Shown: positions 47,461 through 56,900 of the stretch, piece after piece
Position numbering within the stretch: the first letter of the stretch is position 1
How the letters are laid out: each line of letters opens with the position of its first letter
Assembly: GCF_030010415.1 (NCBI RefSeq)
Contig: NZ_JASCSA010000012.1
DNA: 64,000 bases
Reading direction: 5' to 3' (one strand)
Origin: Cobetia amphilecti
GTDB lineage: Bacteria; Pseudomonadota; Gammaproteobacteria; Pseudomonadales; Halomonadaceae
Translations under genes and position numbers: made by a program
Notes under the pieces: generated by a model
Told to the model about the DNA's origin: nothing
The model's input: only the letters and a program-made list of their open reading frames with translations
Database searches by the model: none

Positions 47461-48675
47461 CTAGCGATAGGTCAGGCCGATCACGCGCCGCAGCTCATCC
47501 AGGGTGTCACGCACGGTGTCACGGGCCCGCTCGGCGCCTTCTGTCATCATGGTGCGCACCTTGCCATGCTCCCCTTCCAGCGCCTCGGCACGCTCACGAA
47601 TCGGCGTCAGCGCCGCGTCGACATGCTCGATCAGACAGCCCTTGCAGTCCAGGCAGCCGATGCTGGCATCACGGCAGCCCTCCTCCGCCCACTGGCGGTC
47701 CGAGGCGGGCGTGAAGCTTTCATGCAGCGTCCACAGCGGGCAGCGCTGCGGGTCGCCGGGGTCCTTGCGGCGCACGCGCGCAGGGTCGGTGGGCATCTCG
47801 CGCACGCAGGCCGCGATATCGTCGCGCCCACTGCGCAGGAAGATGGCGTCTTCCCGTGCGGCCTTGTGTGTCTTGAGCTCCATGCCCAGCAGCGGCTCGA
47901 CCTCGCCCTGCCAGTGTTCCGGCTCGCCGAGGATGCGCCGCCCGCCACCTTCCAGATAGCCGAGCAGGCGCTCCTGCTGGTTGCGGTTGAGCTTGCTGGT
48001 CTCGGCCAGCAGGCCACGCGCGCGCTCGAAGGCCTCGAGATCGCCCTCTTCCTGATAGTCGCTCAACCATTCGCGATACAGGCGACCGCTCTTCTTGCCC
48101 AGGCGCGCGATGGCGCGCTCGGCCTGCTCCTCGAAGCCGGCATCGCGGCCATAGCGATGATTGAAGCGTCGGGCGACCTCACGGGTGAACTCGATATGCG
48201 CACGCTGCTCGGGGCCGGCGGGCACCACCTGCCCCCGCAGCGCCAGAATGTCGGCCGCCTGCATCAGGGGCGCACCGAGCATGGCCAGACTGGCGCCCTG
48301 CTGCTCACCGAGCCCGGCGACCATCTCGCGGTAGCTGGGCAGACGCTCCAGCCAGGCCTTGGGCGTGACGCTGGCCAGGATCATGTGCACGTCGGTCAGC
48401 TCCGGCACCCACGACTGGATGAACAGGGTAGCGACCTTGGGGTTGACCCCACAGGCGAGACAGTCGATCACCATCGCCCAGCTGTATTGCTCGATCTCGT
48501 GAGGCGCGTGACCGCTGACCGCCAGCGCGTTCCAGTCGGCGACCAGAAAATAGGCATCGTGATGGTATTGCAGCTCGGTCCAGCGCCGGATCACTGATTG
48601 ATAGTGTCCGAGTTGCAGGTGTCCGGTGGGGCGTAAGCCGGACACCAGCCTGGCCGAGGTATCGGTGGCACTCAC
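47461..48675 (-). CDS. trpS: Tryptophanyl-tRNA synthetase, divergent
   Basis: This 404-residue class I synthetase of the long proteobacterial TrpRS type charges tRNA-Trp. The HIGH-equivalent PTGHLQLGHY lies at residues 16-25. The MQAADILALR tryptophan-pocket region and VPAGPEQRAHIEFTRE follow, and then a helical insert of about 70 residues. The region where KMSKS is expected reads KTHKA (268-272), so the ATP-binding loop is not recognisable. MPTDPARVRRKDPGDPQRC aligns with the family again. Cys312, Cys334, Cys341 and Cys344 form C-x21-C-x6-C-x2-C, close to the [4Fe-4S] motif described in Thermotoga TrpRS. It lies directly upstream of scpA. A second trpS elsewhere is possible. Confidence 0.88.
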   Translation of the reverse strand: MSATDTSARLVSGLRPTGHLQLGHYQSVIRRWTELQYHHDAYFLVADWNALAVSGHAPHEIEQYSWAMVIDCLACGVNPKVATLFIQSWVPELTDVHMILASVTPKAWLERLPSYREMVAGLGEQQGASLAMLGAPLMQAADILALRGQVVPAGPEQRAHIEFTREVARRFNHRYGRDAGFEEQAERAIARLGKKSGRLYREWLSDYQEEGDLEAFERARGLLAETSKLNRNQQERLLGYLEGGGRRILGEPEHWQGEVEPLLGMELKTHKAAREDAIFLRSGRDDIAACVREMPTDPARVRRKDPGDPQRCPLWTLHESFTPASDRQWAEEGCRDASIGCLDCKGCLIEHVDAALTPIRERAEALEGEHGKVRTMMTEGAERARDTVRDTLDELRRVIGLTYR

Positions 48676-48806
48676 CTTGTGAGTTCTCCCTGAGGCGTAT
48701 GAAGCCGCCAGTCTAGCAACCCGAGGCCCCGATCAGCATCCCCGCGACGTCGTGTCCCTGACAACATGCGCCACGCGACCGGATCAAGCAGCGGCCAGCG
48801 CGCCGC

Positions 48807-50597
48807 TCAGCCGGCGGCGATACCGGTGCGATAGCGCCCGGCGTAGTCGAACAGCTTGTCGCGGATCTGCCAGTAACGCCCGCTCTTGCGCCCGATGACG
48901 AAGTCCGGCGCCTTGAGACGCTCCTCGCCCGCCAGCACCTCGGCGATGTCCTTCGGCGCCCAGTCACTGCCCGGCGCGCGCAGATGACGCGCGAGGAAGC
49001 TCAAGCGGAAGGCGTGACGCTGGGCGGAGGTCTCGAGCGCGAACCACTCGGACAGATCGGTGCCATCCTCGTCGTAATAGGTCACCTTCAAGCGTGGCAG
49101 GCCGCGCCCGTTGCGCGCCTCCTCCAGCTGCCAGCCGCTGACGCGCAGCACCCGTGCGTCACGCAGCTTGAGCGCATCGCGCAGCTTGTCATCCGGGTCG
49201 ACCAGCCGTGCCTGACAGGCGTGACAATGGCGTGCGGCGATGTCATTGGCCTCGCCACACTGCGGGCAGGCCTTGGCGCGATAACGGAAGTCGCACTGCA
49301 CCAGCGGCCTGCCCTCGCCCTCCGGCGACTCGACCAGCCCCTGACACCGGCGCCCGAAGTGCTCGACCACCAGCTCACCATCCTTGCGTCCCCAGAACAG
49401 ATTGGCATTGCCGCATACCGGGCACTCGACCTGGACGATCTCGGTGTCGCCGGCCGGCTTCGGCGTCGCTACCTCCGGCGCGTAGAGGTCCCAGGGATTG
49501 CCGGCGTAGTCGAGAATCAGACAGTCCGTCTTGCCGGGACTCAGGCGCAGGCCGCGCCCGACGATCTGCTGATAGAGACTGACGGATTCGGTGGGCCGCA
49601 GGATGGCGATCAGGTCGACATGCGGCGCATCGAAGCCGGTGGTGAGCACCGCGACATTGACCAGATACTTGAGCTGCTGCGCCTTGAAGGCATTGATCAG
49701 CCGCTCGCGCTCCTCGCCGGGGGTCTCGCCGGTGATCAGCGCCGCCTCGCCGTCAGGCAGGAGTGCGGTGACTTCCTCGGCATGCTCGACGGTGGAACAG
49801 AACACCATCACACCGCGCCGCTCGCGTGCCTGGGCGACGATATCCAGCACGATGCCCGGCGTCGCGCGCGAGCCCTGCACCACCTCGTTGAGCTCCGCCT
49901 CCTGGAAGCTGCCACCGATGCCGGGTGCCAGCTGCGAGAAGTCATAGCGCGCCACTGCGACATCGACGCGCCGCGGCTCACTCAGAAAGCCCTGCCGCAC
50001 CATCAGGCGCAGTGGCTGCTCGAAGACGCAATCACGGAAGAAGCAGTCGTCATCCCCGCGCACCATGCCGTGATAGTGACGATGGAAGATGAAGCCCTGA
50101 CCGAGACGATATGGCGTCGCCGTCAGTCCCAGCACCTTGAGGCGCGGATTGTGCTCGCGCAGATGATTGATGACCTTGCGATAGCTGGCGTCCTTCTCCA
50201 GCGAGACCCGGTGACACTCATCGATCACCAGCAGCGTGAAGGGCGCCGCCTGAGCATCAGTCGTCGGCTCAGCCGGCGTGAAGGCATCGAGGTTGCGCAC
50301 CACTGACTGCACCGAGCCGAACACCACCTGACGCGAGGCCTGCTTGCGCTTGAGGCCGGCACTGAAGATGTCGGCGTCCTTGCCATAGGATTCATACTTG
50401 GCGTGGTTCTGCTCGACCAGCTCGCGCACATGCGCCAGCACCAGCACACGGCCACGCGCGATACGCGCAAGCTCCGCGATCACCAGTGACTTGCCGCTGC
50501 CGGTGGGCAGCACGATCACCGCCGCCTCATCACTGCGGCGAAAGTGCTCGACGGTACGCCGCACGGCCTCCTGCTGATACGGACGCAGCTCAAACAT
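48807..50597 (-). CDS. radD: RadD-like superfamily 2 DNA helicase/ATPase
   Basis: RadD (YejH) is an SF2 ATPase needed for recovery from double-strand breaks and ionising radiation in E. coli. The 596-residue protein has Walker A LPTGSGKS, DECH box VIDECHR, motif III GLTATPYRLGQG, motif V VLTTGFDAPHVDLIA, and motif VI QQIVGRGLRLSPGK. A zinc-binding region with CPVCGN and ACPQCGEANDIAARHCHAC lies at about 380-465, as in RadD. The ATG at 50597 starts MFELRPYQQEAV; a GTG 24 bp upstream is an alternative. It is separated from the crotonase by a 3 x 18-bp repeat. Confidence 0.92.
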   Translation of the reverse strand: MFELRPYQQEAVRRTVEHFRRSDEAAVIVLPTGSGKSLVIAELARIARGRVLVLAHVRELVEQNHAKYESYGKDADIFSAGLKRKQASRQVVFGSVQSVVRNLDAFTPAEPTTDAQAAPFTLLVIDECHRVSLEKDASYRKVINHLREHNPRLKVLGLTATPYRLGQGFIFHRHYHGMVRGDDDCFFRDCVFEQPLRLMVRQGFLSEPRRVDVAVARYDFSQLAPGIGGSFQEAELNEVVQGSRATPGIVLDIVAQARERRGVMVFCSTVEHAEEVTALLPDGEAALITGETPGEERERLINAFKAQQLKYLVNVAVLTTGFDAPHVDLIAILRPTESVSLYQQIVGRGLRLSPGKTDCLILDYAGNPWDLYAPEVATPKPAGDTEIVQVECPVCGNANLFWGRKDGELVVEHFGRRCQGLVESPEGEGRPLVQCDFRYRAKACPQCGEANDIAARHCHACQARLVDPDDKLRDALKLRDARVLRVSGWQLEEARNGRGLPRLKVTYYDEDGTDLSEWFALETSAQRHAFRLSFLARHLRAPGSDWAPKDIAEVLAGEERLKAPDFVIGRKSGRYWQIRDKLFDYAGRYRTGIAAG

Positions 50598-50656
50598 GCA
50601 GCGCCGTCCAGCGAGACACACGAGTGGGAGCGCAGCCGGCAGGCAGGCCCAGGGAA

Positions 50657-50710
50657 GTGAGGGCTGACAGGGACGTGAGGGCTGACAGTGACGTGATGGC
50701 TGACAGGAAC
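50657..50710. repeat. 3 x 18-bp imperfect tandem repeat between crotonase and radD
   Basis: Three units lie at 50657-50674, 50675-50692 and 50693-50710, each GTGANGGCTGACAGNRAC-like. They sit 60 bp upstream of the radD start and may contribute to its leader or promoter. Confidence 0.8.
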
Positions 50711-50830
50711 ATTGACATCAAGGGGCCGCCGAATCGCAGGAAGGGACAATGCCCCCATTATCCGCATCAGCGACTGCAGCGGCAAAGTGGGTGTGGATAA
50801 CCTGAGCCCGTCAGTCTTGGCCCGTCAGGA

Positions 50831-51652
50831 TCAGAAGCGCGGCGCGCGTCCCTCGAGCTTGGCCTTGATGCACTCGGTCTGCTCCGCGCGCCCCAGCAGC
50901 GAGGACTGCAGCTCTGCCTCAAGCGCCAGCGCCTCGGCTTCCGGCGCAGCGAGGGCCTCGTCATAGAGACGCGTGATGGCGCGGATGGCGCTGGGAGAGC
51001 GCCCGGCAATCTGGCGCGCCAGGGCCAACGCCTCCTCCTGCGGGCTGGAGATGATGCGCGTGACCAGGCCGGCGCTCTGCGCCTCGTTGGCCTCGACCTT
51101 GCGCCCGCTCCACGTCAGCTCGTGCAGCCAGTCCGGTCGTACGCCACGCGCAGTGACGCTGATGCCCATGTCCGGAATGATGCCCCAGTCGATCTCGAGC
51201 ACCGCCAGGCGCGCATCAGGATCACACAGCCGGATGTCCGCCCCCAGCGCGATCTGCAGGCCGCCACCGAAGACATTGCCATGCAAGGCGGCGATGACCG
51301 GCACCCCGACATCTCGCCAGCCCAGCGCCAGCTGCTGCACGGTATTGCGCTGCGGCGCACAGCCATTGGCCCCCGCGACCAGCAACTGCGGCACGCGAGC
51401 GGCGTCGCCCATGATGGCGGCGATATCCAGCCCCGCACAGAAACTGGGCCCCTCGCCCGACAGCACGATGGCGCGCAGGCCTGATTCCCGGGCGCGGGCA
51501 TGCAACTCCTGCTGTACCGCCAGCAGGGCATCGATCATCTTCCAGTCGATGCCGTTGTGCTTGTCAGGACGATTGAGGCGCACGTCGGCGACATGCTCAC
51601 TGATCGAGAGGGTCACATAACGTTCAGGCGTGAGGTGGGTAGCGTCAGACAT
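50831..51652 (-). CDS. Crotonase/enoyl-CoA hydratase family protein
   Basis: This 273-residue crotonase-fold protein has the oxyanion motif SGEGPSFCAGLDIA and HGNVFGGGLQIALGADIR. At the positions of rat enoyl-CoA hydratase Glu144 and Glu164 it has Gln and Glu, and an Asp follows in WGIIPDMG. That pattern is nearer to dienoyl-CoA isomerase-like or uncharacterised crotonases than to a standard hydratase, so substrate and reaction are open. The ATG at 51652 has GGGAG at 7 bp. It is a single gene, not in a beta-oxidation operon. Confidence 0.86.
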   Translation of the reverse strand: MSDATHLTPERYVTLSISEHVADVRLNRPDKHNGIDWKMIDALLAVQQELHARARESGLRAIVLSGEGPSFCAGLDIAAIMGDAARVPQLLVAGANGCAPQRNTVQQLALGWRDVGVPVIAALHGNVFGGGLQIALGADIRLCDPDARLAVLEIDWGIIPDMGISVTARGVRPDWLHELTWSGRKVEANEAQSAGLVTRIISSPQEEALALARQIAGRSPSAIRAITRLYDEALAAPEAEALALEAELQSSLLGRAEQTECIKAKLEGRAPRF

Positions 51653-51743
51653 GGCGGTCTCCCTGCGACGGATAACGAGCAAGCACGCGCTCGAACGATT
51701 TCACGACAGTGCCGAGCGATGACACTCATCCAGTGATAAACCC

Positions 51744-51824
51744 AAAAGGCGCAGGCAACCACACTGCGTTCGTCGAGCTGCCCGCGGGCATGACTCGCTA
51801 CGTCTCAGTGTGACTGCCTGCGCC
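51744..51824 (-). terminator. Extended hairpin after the glutamate-synthase-like gene
   Basis: Arms GGCGCAGGCA (51748-51757) and TGCCTGCGCC (51815-51824) pair perfectly. An inner CACACTG/CAGTGTG pair (51760-51766, 51806-51812) extends the stem after a 2 x 2 internal loop. The loop of about 39 nt contains another palindrome. TTTTGGGTTTATC follows on the minus strand, so it probably terminates the upstream gene. Confidence 0.65.
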
Positions 51825-51865
51825 CGGTTGTTGAACGGTCGTTTGGTCGCAGAGGTGACGATTGT

Positions 51866-53512
51866 CTACTCGCGCTTGGCGCCCGACACCTCTGACAGTG
51901 ATCGCGGCTGGAAGCTCTCGGCCTGGGCCATCGCCCAGACACGGCGATAGAAGGGATAGTCATCCCCTTGCGTCAGCAGCGCGCCCTTGGTCAGGAAGGG
52001 ATGCAGGTGCGAGAACAGCTTGACCTCATTCTCGGAGACACGATGCACCAGGTGGTCCGGGGTGATCTGCCAGGGCGTGTGCAGGCCCGCCGCCGACAGG
52101 ATCTCGGCCAGCGCATGCAGGGTGTTGTGATGGAAGTGACGCACCTGATCGGCCTTGTCTTCCACGACCAGCGATTTCTGGCGCAGATCATCCTGGGTGG
52201 CGATGCCTGTCGGGCACTTGTTGGTGTGACAGCTCAGTGACTGGATGCAGCCCAGCGCGAACATGTAACCGCGTGCGGCATTGACCCAGTCCGCGCCCAG
52301 CGCCATCACGCAGGCGATATCGAAGGCACTGATGATCTTGCCGCTGACCCCGATGCGCACCTCATCACGCAGCCCTGCGCCCACCAGCGAGTTGTGGACG
52401 AACTGCAGCCCTTCACGCAGCGGGGTGCCGAGGTGGTCGGTGAATTCGGTCGGTGCGGCGCCGGTGCCGCCCTCACTGCCATCGACGACGATGAAATCGG
52501 GCACGATCCCGGTCTCGAGCATCGCCTTGACGATGGCCATGAACTCCCACGGCTGACCGAGGCACAGCTTGAAGCCCACCGGCTTGCCACCCGACAGCTC
52601 GCGCAGGCGCTGGATGAAGCTCAACAACTCAAGCGGTGTGGAGAATTCACCGTGGTTGGACGGCGAGATGCAATCCTTGCCCATCGGAATCCCGCGCGTC
52701 TCGGCGATCTCCTCGCTGATCTTGCTGGCTGGCAAGACGCCCCCGTGGCCGGGTTTGGCACCCTGGCTGAGCTTGATCTCGATCATCTTGACCTGCTCGC
52801 TGGCCGCCTGGCGGGCGAACTTCTCGCCATCGAAGCGCCCTTCCTCGTCGCGGCAGCCGAAGTAGCCACTGCCCAGCTCCCAGATCAGATCGCCCTCGAA
52901 TTCGCGGTGATAGGGGCTGATGCTGCCTTCGCCGGTGTCATGGGCGAAGTTGCCCAGCCTGGCGCCCTTGTTCAGGGCGCGGATGGCATTGGCGCTCAAG
53001 GAGCCGAAGCTCATCGCCGAGATATTGAACAGCGAGGCATTGTAGGGATGCGAGCACTGGGAGTTGCCGACGTTGAGACGAAAGCCCTTGGGGTCCGGCA
53101 CGCTCGAGGTCTGCATGGAGTGACCGATGAACTCATAGCTGTCGGAATAGACATCGAGCAAGGTGCCGAAAGGCTGGGAGGAATTGTGCTGACGGCCACG
53201 CGCATAGACCAGCTCGCGCTGCTTGTGGGAAAACGGCAGCTGATCGGTGTCCGACTCGAACAGGTACTGACGCATTTCCGGACGCAGCGCCTTGAACAAG
53301 TAGCGCATGTTGCCGATCACCGGATAGTTGCGACGCACGGCGTAATCCGGCTGCTGCATGTCGTAGATGCCGACGGCGACCAGAAAGGCCATCAGCAGCG
53401 TCAGCGGCCATATCCAGGGCGTCAGCTCCGACAGCCCCAGGCAGACCAGCAAGCCGAGGACACAGAGCCCGAAGACGGAGTAGCGAGGTAACAGCGACCA
53501 TTTCAGTTTCAT
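51866..53512 (-). CDS. FMN-binding glutamate synthase family protein
   Basis: This 548-residue protein has two N-terminal membrane segments (about residues 10-50) anchoring a glutamate-synthase-type FMN barrel. Visible are AMSFGSLSANAIRALNKGAR, the LSQGAKPGHGGVLPASKIS block, VDGSEGGTGAAPTEFTDHLG, and the cysteine pattern SLSCHTNKCPTGIAT that in GltB is part of the Fe-S region. It lacks the glutamine amidotransferase and GXGXG domains of GltB. The physiological role of this short, membrane-bound form is unknown. The ATG at 53512 follows AAGGAAG. A (GATGGC)5 array lies about 165 bp upstream. Confidence 0.85.
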   Translation of the reverse strand: MKLKWSLLPRYSVFGLCVLGLLVCLGLSELTPWIWPLTLLMAFLVAVGIYDMQQPDYAVRRNYPVIGNMRYLFKALRPEMRQYLFESDTDQLPFSHKQRELVYARGRQHNSSQPFGTLLDVYSDSYEFIGHSMQTSSVPDPKGFRLNVGNSQCSHPYNASLFNISAMSFGSLSANAIRALNKGARLGNFAHDTGEGSISPYHREFEGDLIWELGSGYFGCRDEEGRFDGEKFARQAASEQVKMIEIKLSQGAKPGHGGVLPASKISEEIAETRGIPMGKDCISPSNHGEFSTPLELLSFIQRLRELSGGKPVGFKLCLGQPWEFMAIVKAMLETGIVPDFIVVDGSEGGTGAAPTEFTDHLGTPLREGLQFVHNSLVGAGLRDEVRIGVSGKIISAFDIACVMALGADWVNAARGYMFALGCIQSLSCHTNKCPTGIATQDDLRQKSLVVEDKADQVRHFHHNTLHALAEILSAAGLHTPWQITPDHLVHRVSENEVKLFSHLHPFLTKGALLTQGDDYPFYRRVWAMAQAESFQPRSLSEVSGAKRE

Positions 53513-53675
53513 CAAAGCTTCCTTTGCCAGCGAACAGCAATGTCAGGGCTGTCGTTGTGGGAGGGTCAGGGGGTGCGGCCAGGGGTTGTAATCAAGAGTT
53601 GCGGCCACGGGTTGCGTCCAGTGCGGCGGCCACGGAACACGCCATGCCTGTCAGGCAGGCATCATCATCGATAGC

Positions 53676-53705
53676 GATGGCGATGGCGATGGCGATGGCG
53701 ATGGC
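53676..53705. repeat. (GATGGC)5 microsatellite
   Basis: Five perfect tandem GATGGC hexamers lie at 53676-53705, preceded by one GATAGC. The array is outside any supported gene. Slippage here could alter spacing in the upstream region of the glutamate-synthase-like gene. Confidence 0.9.
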
Positions 53706-53818
53706 GACATCACGATGACGCCAGCCTGCCGCATGCCGCGCCGACTGTCCTGCTCAACGGTGGAACCCGCTGTTGAGCCAGTCGCACCACGATGCTCTCG
53801 GCATGTCTATAAACAAGA

Positions 53819-53852
53819 AGACGCCTTCGTGGCGTGAACCACGAAGGCGTCT
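53819..53852 (-). terminator. purL terminator
   Basis: A perfect 14-bp stem (53819-53832 with 53839-53852) with a CGTGAA loop is followed on the minus strand by a TTCTTGTTTAT tract. Confidence 0.85.
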
Positions 53853-53932
53853 CCCGTTACTGCATTTCGCCACTGGCGGCGTGCGCCAGCCTCATCGACC
53901 GAGGAGGCCGAGTCGCTGGCGCGTCACGTCGC

Positions 53933-56900
53933 TCAGTCAACCCAGCGACGGGCATTGCGGAACATGCGCAACCAGGCGCCATCCTGCTGCCAGTCGTCCG
54001 GACGCCAGGAGTTGGTGACGGCACGCGCCACGCGCTCCGGGTGCGGCATCATGATGGTCACGCGACCATCATCGGTGGTCAGACCGGTGATGCCGGACGG
54101 CGAGCCGTTCGGGTTGGCCGGATAACGCGTGGTGGTCTGGCCGTAGTTGTCGACGTAACGCAGCGCGACCTGGCCGCTGCTCTGCATCTTGCGCAGGTGA
54201 GCGCTGTCGCGGAACTCGGCACGCCCTTCGCCATGCGCGATGGCGATCGGCAGGCGCGAGCCTTCCATGCCATCGAGGAACAGCGAGGCGCTCTTCTCGA
54301 CTTCGACCATCGCGACACGCGCCTCGAACTGCTCGGACTCGTTGCGCACGAAGCGCGGCCAGGCCTCGGCACCCGGGATCAGCTCCTTGAGCTGGGAGAG
54401 CATCTGGCAACCGTTGCAGACGCCCAGCGCGAAGCTGTCGTCACGGTTGAAGAAGCGCTCGAACTGTTCACGCGCACGCGCATTGAACAGCACCGACTTG
54501 GCCCAGCCACCGCCGGCGCCCAGCACGTCACCGTAGGAGAAGCCGCCACAGGCGACCAGACCCCGCATGGTGTCCAGATCGACACGCCCTTCGAGGATGT
54601 CGCTCATGTGGACATCGACGGCCTCGAAACCGGCACGGTCGAAGCTTGCCGCCATCTCGAGCTGACCATTGACGCCCTGCTCGCGCAGGATCGCCATGCG
54701 CGGACGTGCACCGGTGTTCAGGTACGGCGCCGCGATGTCCTCGTTGACGTCGAAGGTGGCCTGGGCGGTAAGGCCCGGGTCACGCACGTCATTGATGGAC
54801 TCGAATTCACTCTTGGCGCAATCGGCGTTGTCACGTGCGGCCTGCATGCGATAGCTGGTCTCGGCCCACAGACGCTCGGCGCTGGCGCGGGTGGTGGAGA
54901 GCAGGTTCTGGCCCAGCAGCGTGATGTTGATCTGCTCATCGGCACGCGGCGTGGCGATCACGCCACTGTGCTCGAGGCCCACGGCCTTGAGCTCGGCGAG
55001 GATGGACTCGGTATGCTCGCGACGCACCTGCACCACGGCACCCAGTTCTTCGGCGAACAGCGCGCCGGTGGCCTGACCCGGCTCGGCGGCGGTCCAGTCG
55101 AGGGAGATGTCGAGACCGACACGTCCCGCGAAGGACATTTCCATCAAGGTGGTCAACAGACCACCGTCGCTGCGGTCGTGATAGGCCAGCAGCTTGCCTT
55201 CGACGTTGAAGCGCTGGATGGCCTCGAAGAAGTGCTTGAGGTCTTCGGGCTTGGCGAGATCCGGCGCTTCATTGCCGACCTGACCGTAGACCTGTGCCAG
55301 CGCGGAGCCCCCGAGGCGGTGAGCGCCATGGCCGAGATCGATCAGGATCAGGTCCGTTTCCACGGCCTCGCCATTCAGCGTGCGACGCAGCTGCGGCGTG
55401 AGGGTACGCATGGCATCGGTGACCGGCGCGAAGCCCGTCATCACCAGCGACAGCGGCGCGGTGATCGACTTGTCTTCGCCGTTCTCGTCCTGCCAGGCGG
55501 TGCGCATGGACATGGAGTCCTTGCCGACCGGAATGGTCAGGTCCAGCGCCGGGCACAGTTCCATGCCGACGGCGTGGACGGCCTCGTAGAGCGCCTGATT
55601 CTCGCCGGTGTGATCGGCAGCGCTCATCCAGTTGGCGGACAGCTTGATATCAGACAGCTTGGCGATCGGCGCGGCGGCCAGATTGGTGATCACCTCGGCC
55701 ACGGCCAGACGCGCGGACGCCGCCGGCGAGATCAGCGCGACCGGGGTACGCTCGCCCATCGCCATCGCTTCACCGACATGGCTGTCGAGGGAGCTGGTGG
55801 TGACGGCGCAATCGGCCACCGGCACCTGCCACGGACCGACCATCTGGTCGCGCGCGACCATGCCGGTGATCGAGCGGTCACCGATGGTGATCAGGAATTT
55901 CTTGGAGGCGACGGTGGGCAGCTGCAGCACACGGGTCATCGCTTCGCGCGGGTCGAGGTTGTCGAGACCCAGCGCCGGCAGCTCCAGCGTCTGGCGCTCG
56001 AAGCTGCGTGACATCTTGGGCGGCTTGCCGAACAGCACGTCCATCGGCAGATCGACCGGACGCGTATCGAAGTGACCATCCTTGACGATCAGCTCGTGCT
56101 CCTCGAGGGCTTCACCGACCACGGCGTACAGGCAACGCTCACGCTTGCACAGGGCTTCGAAGGTGGCCAGATTCTCCGGTGCCACCGCCAGCACGTAGCG
56201 TTCCTGGGATTCGTTGCACCAGATCTCCAGCGGGCTCATGCCGGATTCGGCGCTCGGCACGGCGCGCAGATCGAACAGGCCACCGCGACCACCATCCTTG
56301 ACCAGCTCCGGCAGTGCGTTGGACAGACCGCCCGCGCCGACGTCGTGGATGAAGCAGATCGGGTTCTTGTCATCCAGCGCCCAGCAGCGATCGATGACTT
56401 CCTGCACGCGACGCTCCATCTCGGCGTTGTCACGCTGCACGGAGGCGAAATCGAGATCTTCGCTGGAGCTGCCGGAGGCCATGGAAGAGGCAGCACCGCC
56501 GCCCAGACCGATCAGCATCGCCGGGCCGCCCATCACGATCAGCTTGGCGCCGACCGGAATATCGCCCTTCTCGACGTGCTGGCTGCGGATGTTGCCGTAA
56601 CCGCCGGCGAGCATGATCGGCTTGTGATAGCCACGACGCTCGATGCCGCCGGCACCGAAGGCATCCTGCTCGTAGGTACGGAAGTAGCCGTTGAGGTTGG
56701 GACGGCCGAATTCGTTGTTGAACGCAGCGCCACCGATCGGGCCTTCGAGCATGATGTCGTAGGCGGTCTTGATGCGCTCCGGCTTGCCGTAATCGTGCTC
56801 CCAGGGCTGTTCGAAGCCCGGGATACGCAGGTTGGAGACGCTGAAGCCGGTCAGACCCGCTTTCGGCTTGGAGCCGACACCGGTCGCGCCTTCATCACGA

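Larger units (their letters stand above)
53513..53932. other. Intergenic region between glutamate-synthase-like gene and purL
   Basis: No gene is supported in these 420 bp. They contain a repetitive GCGGCCACGGG-like patch (53575-53640), the GATGGC microsatellite, the purL terminator, and presumably the promoter of the glutamate-synthase-like gene. Confidence 0.5.
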
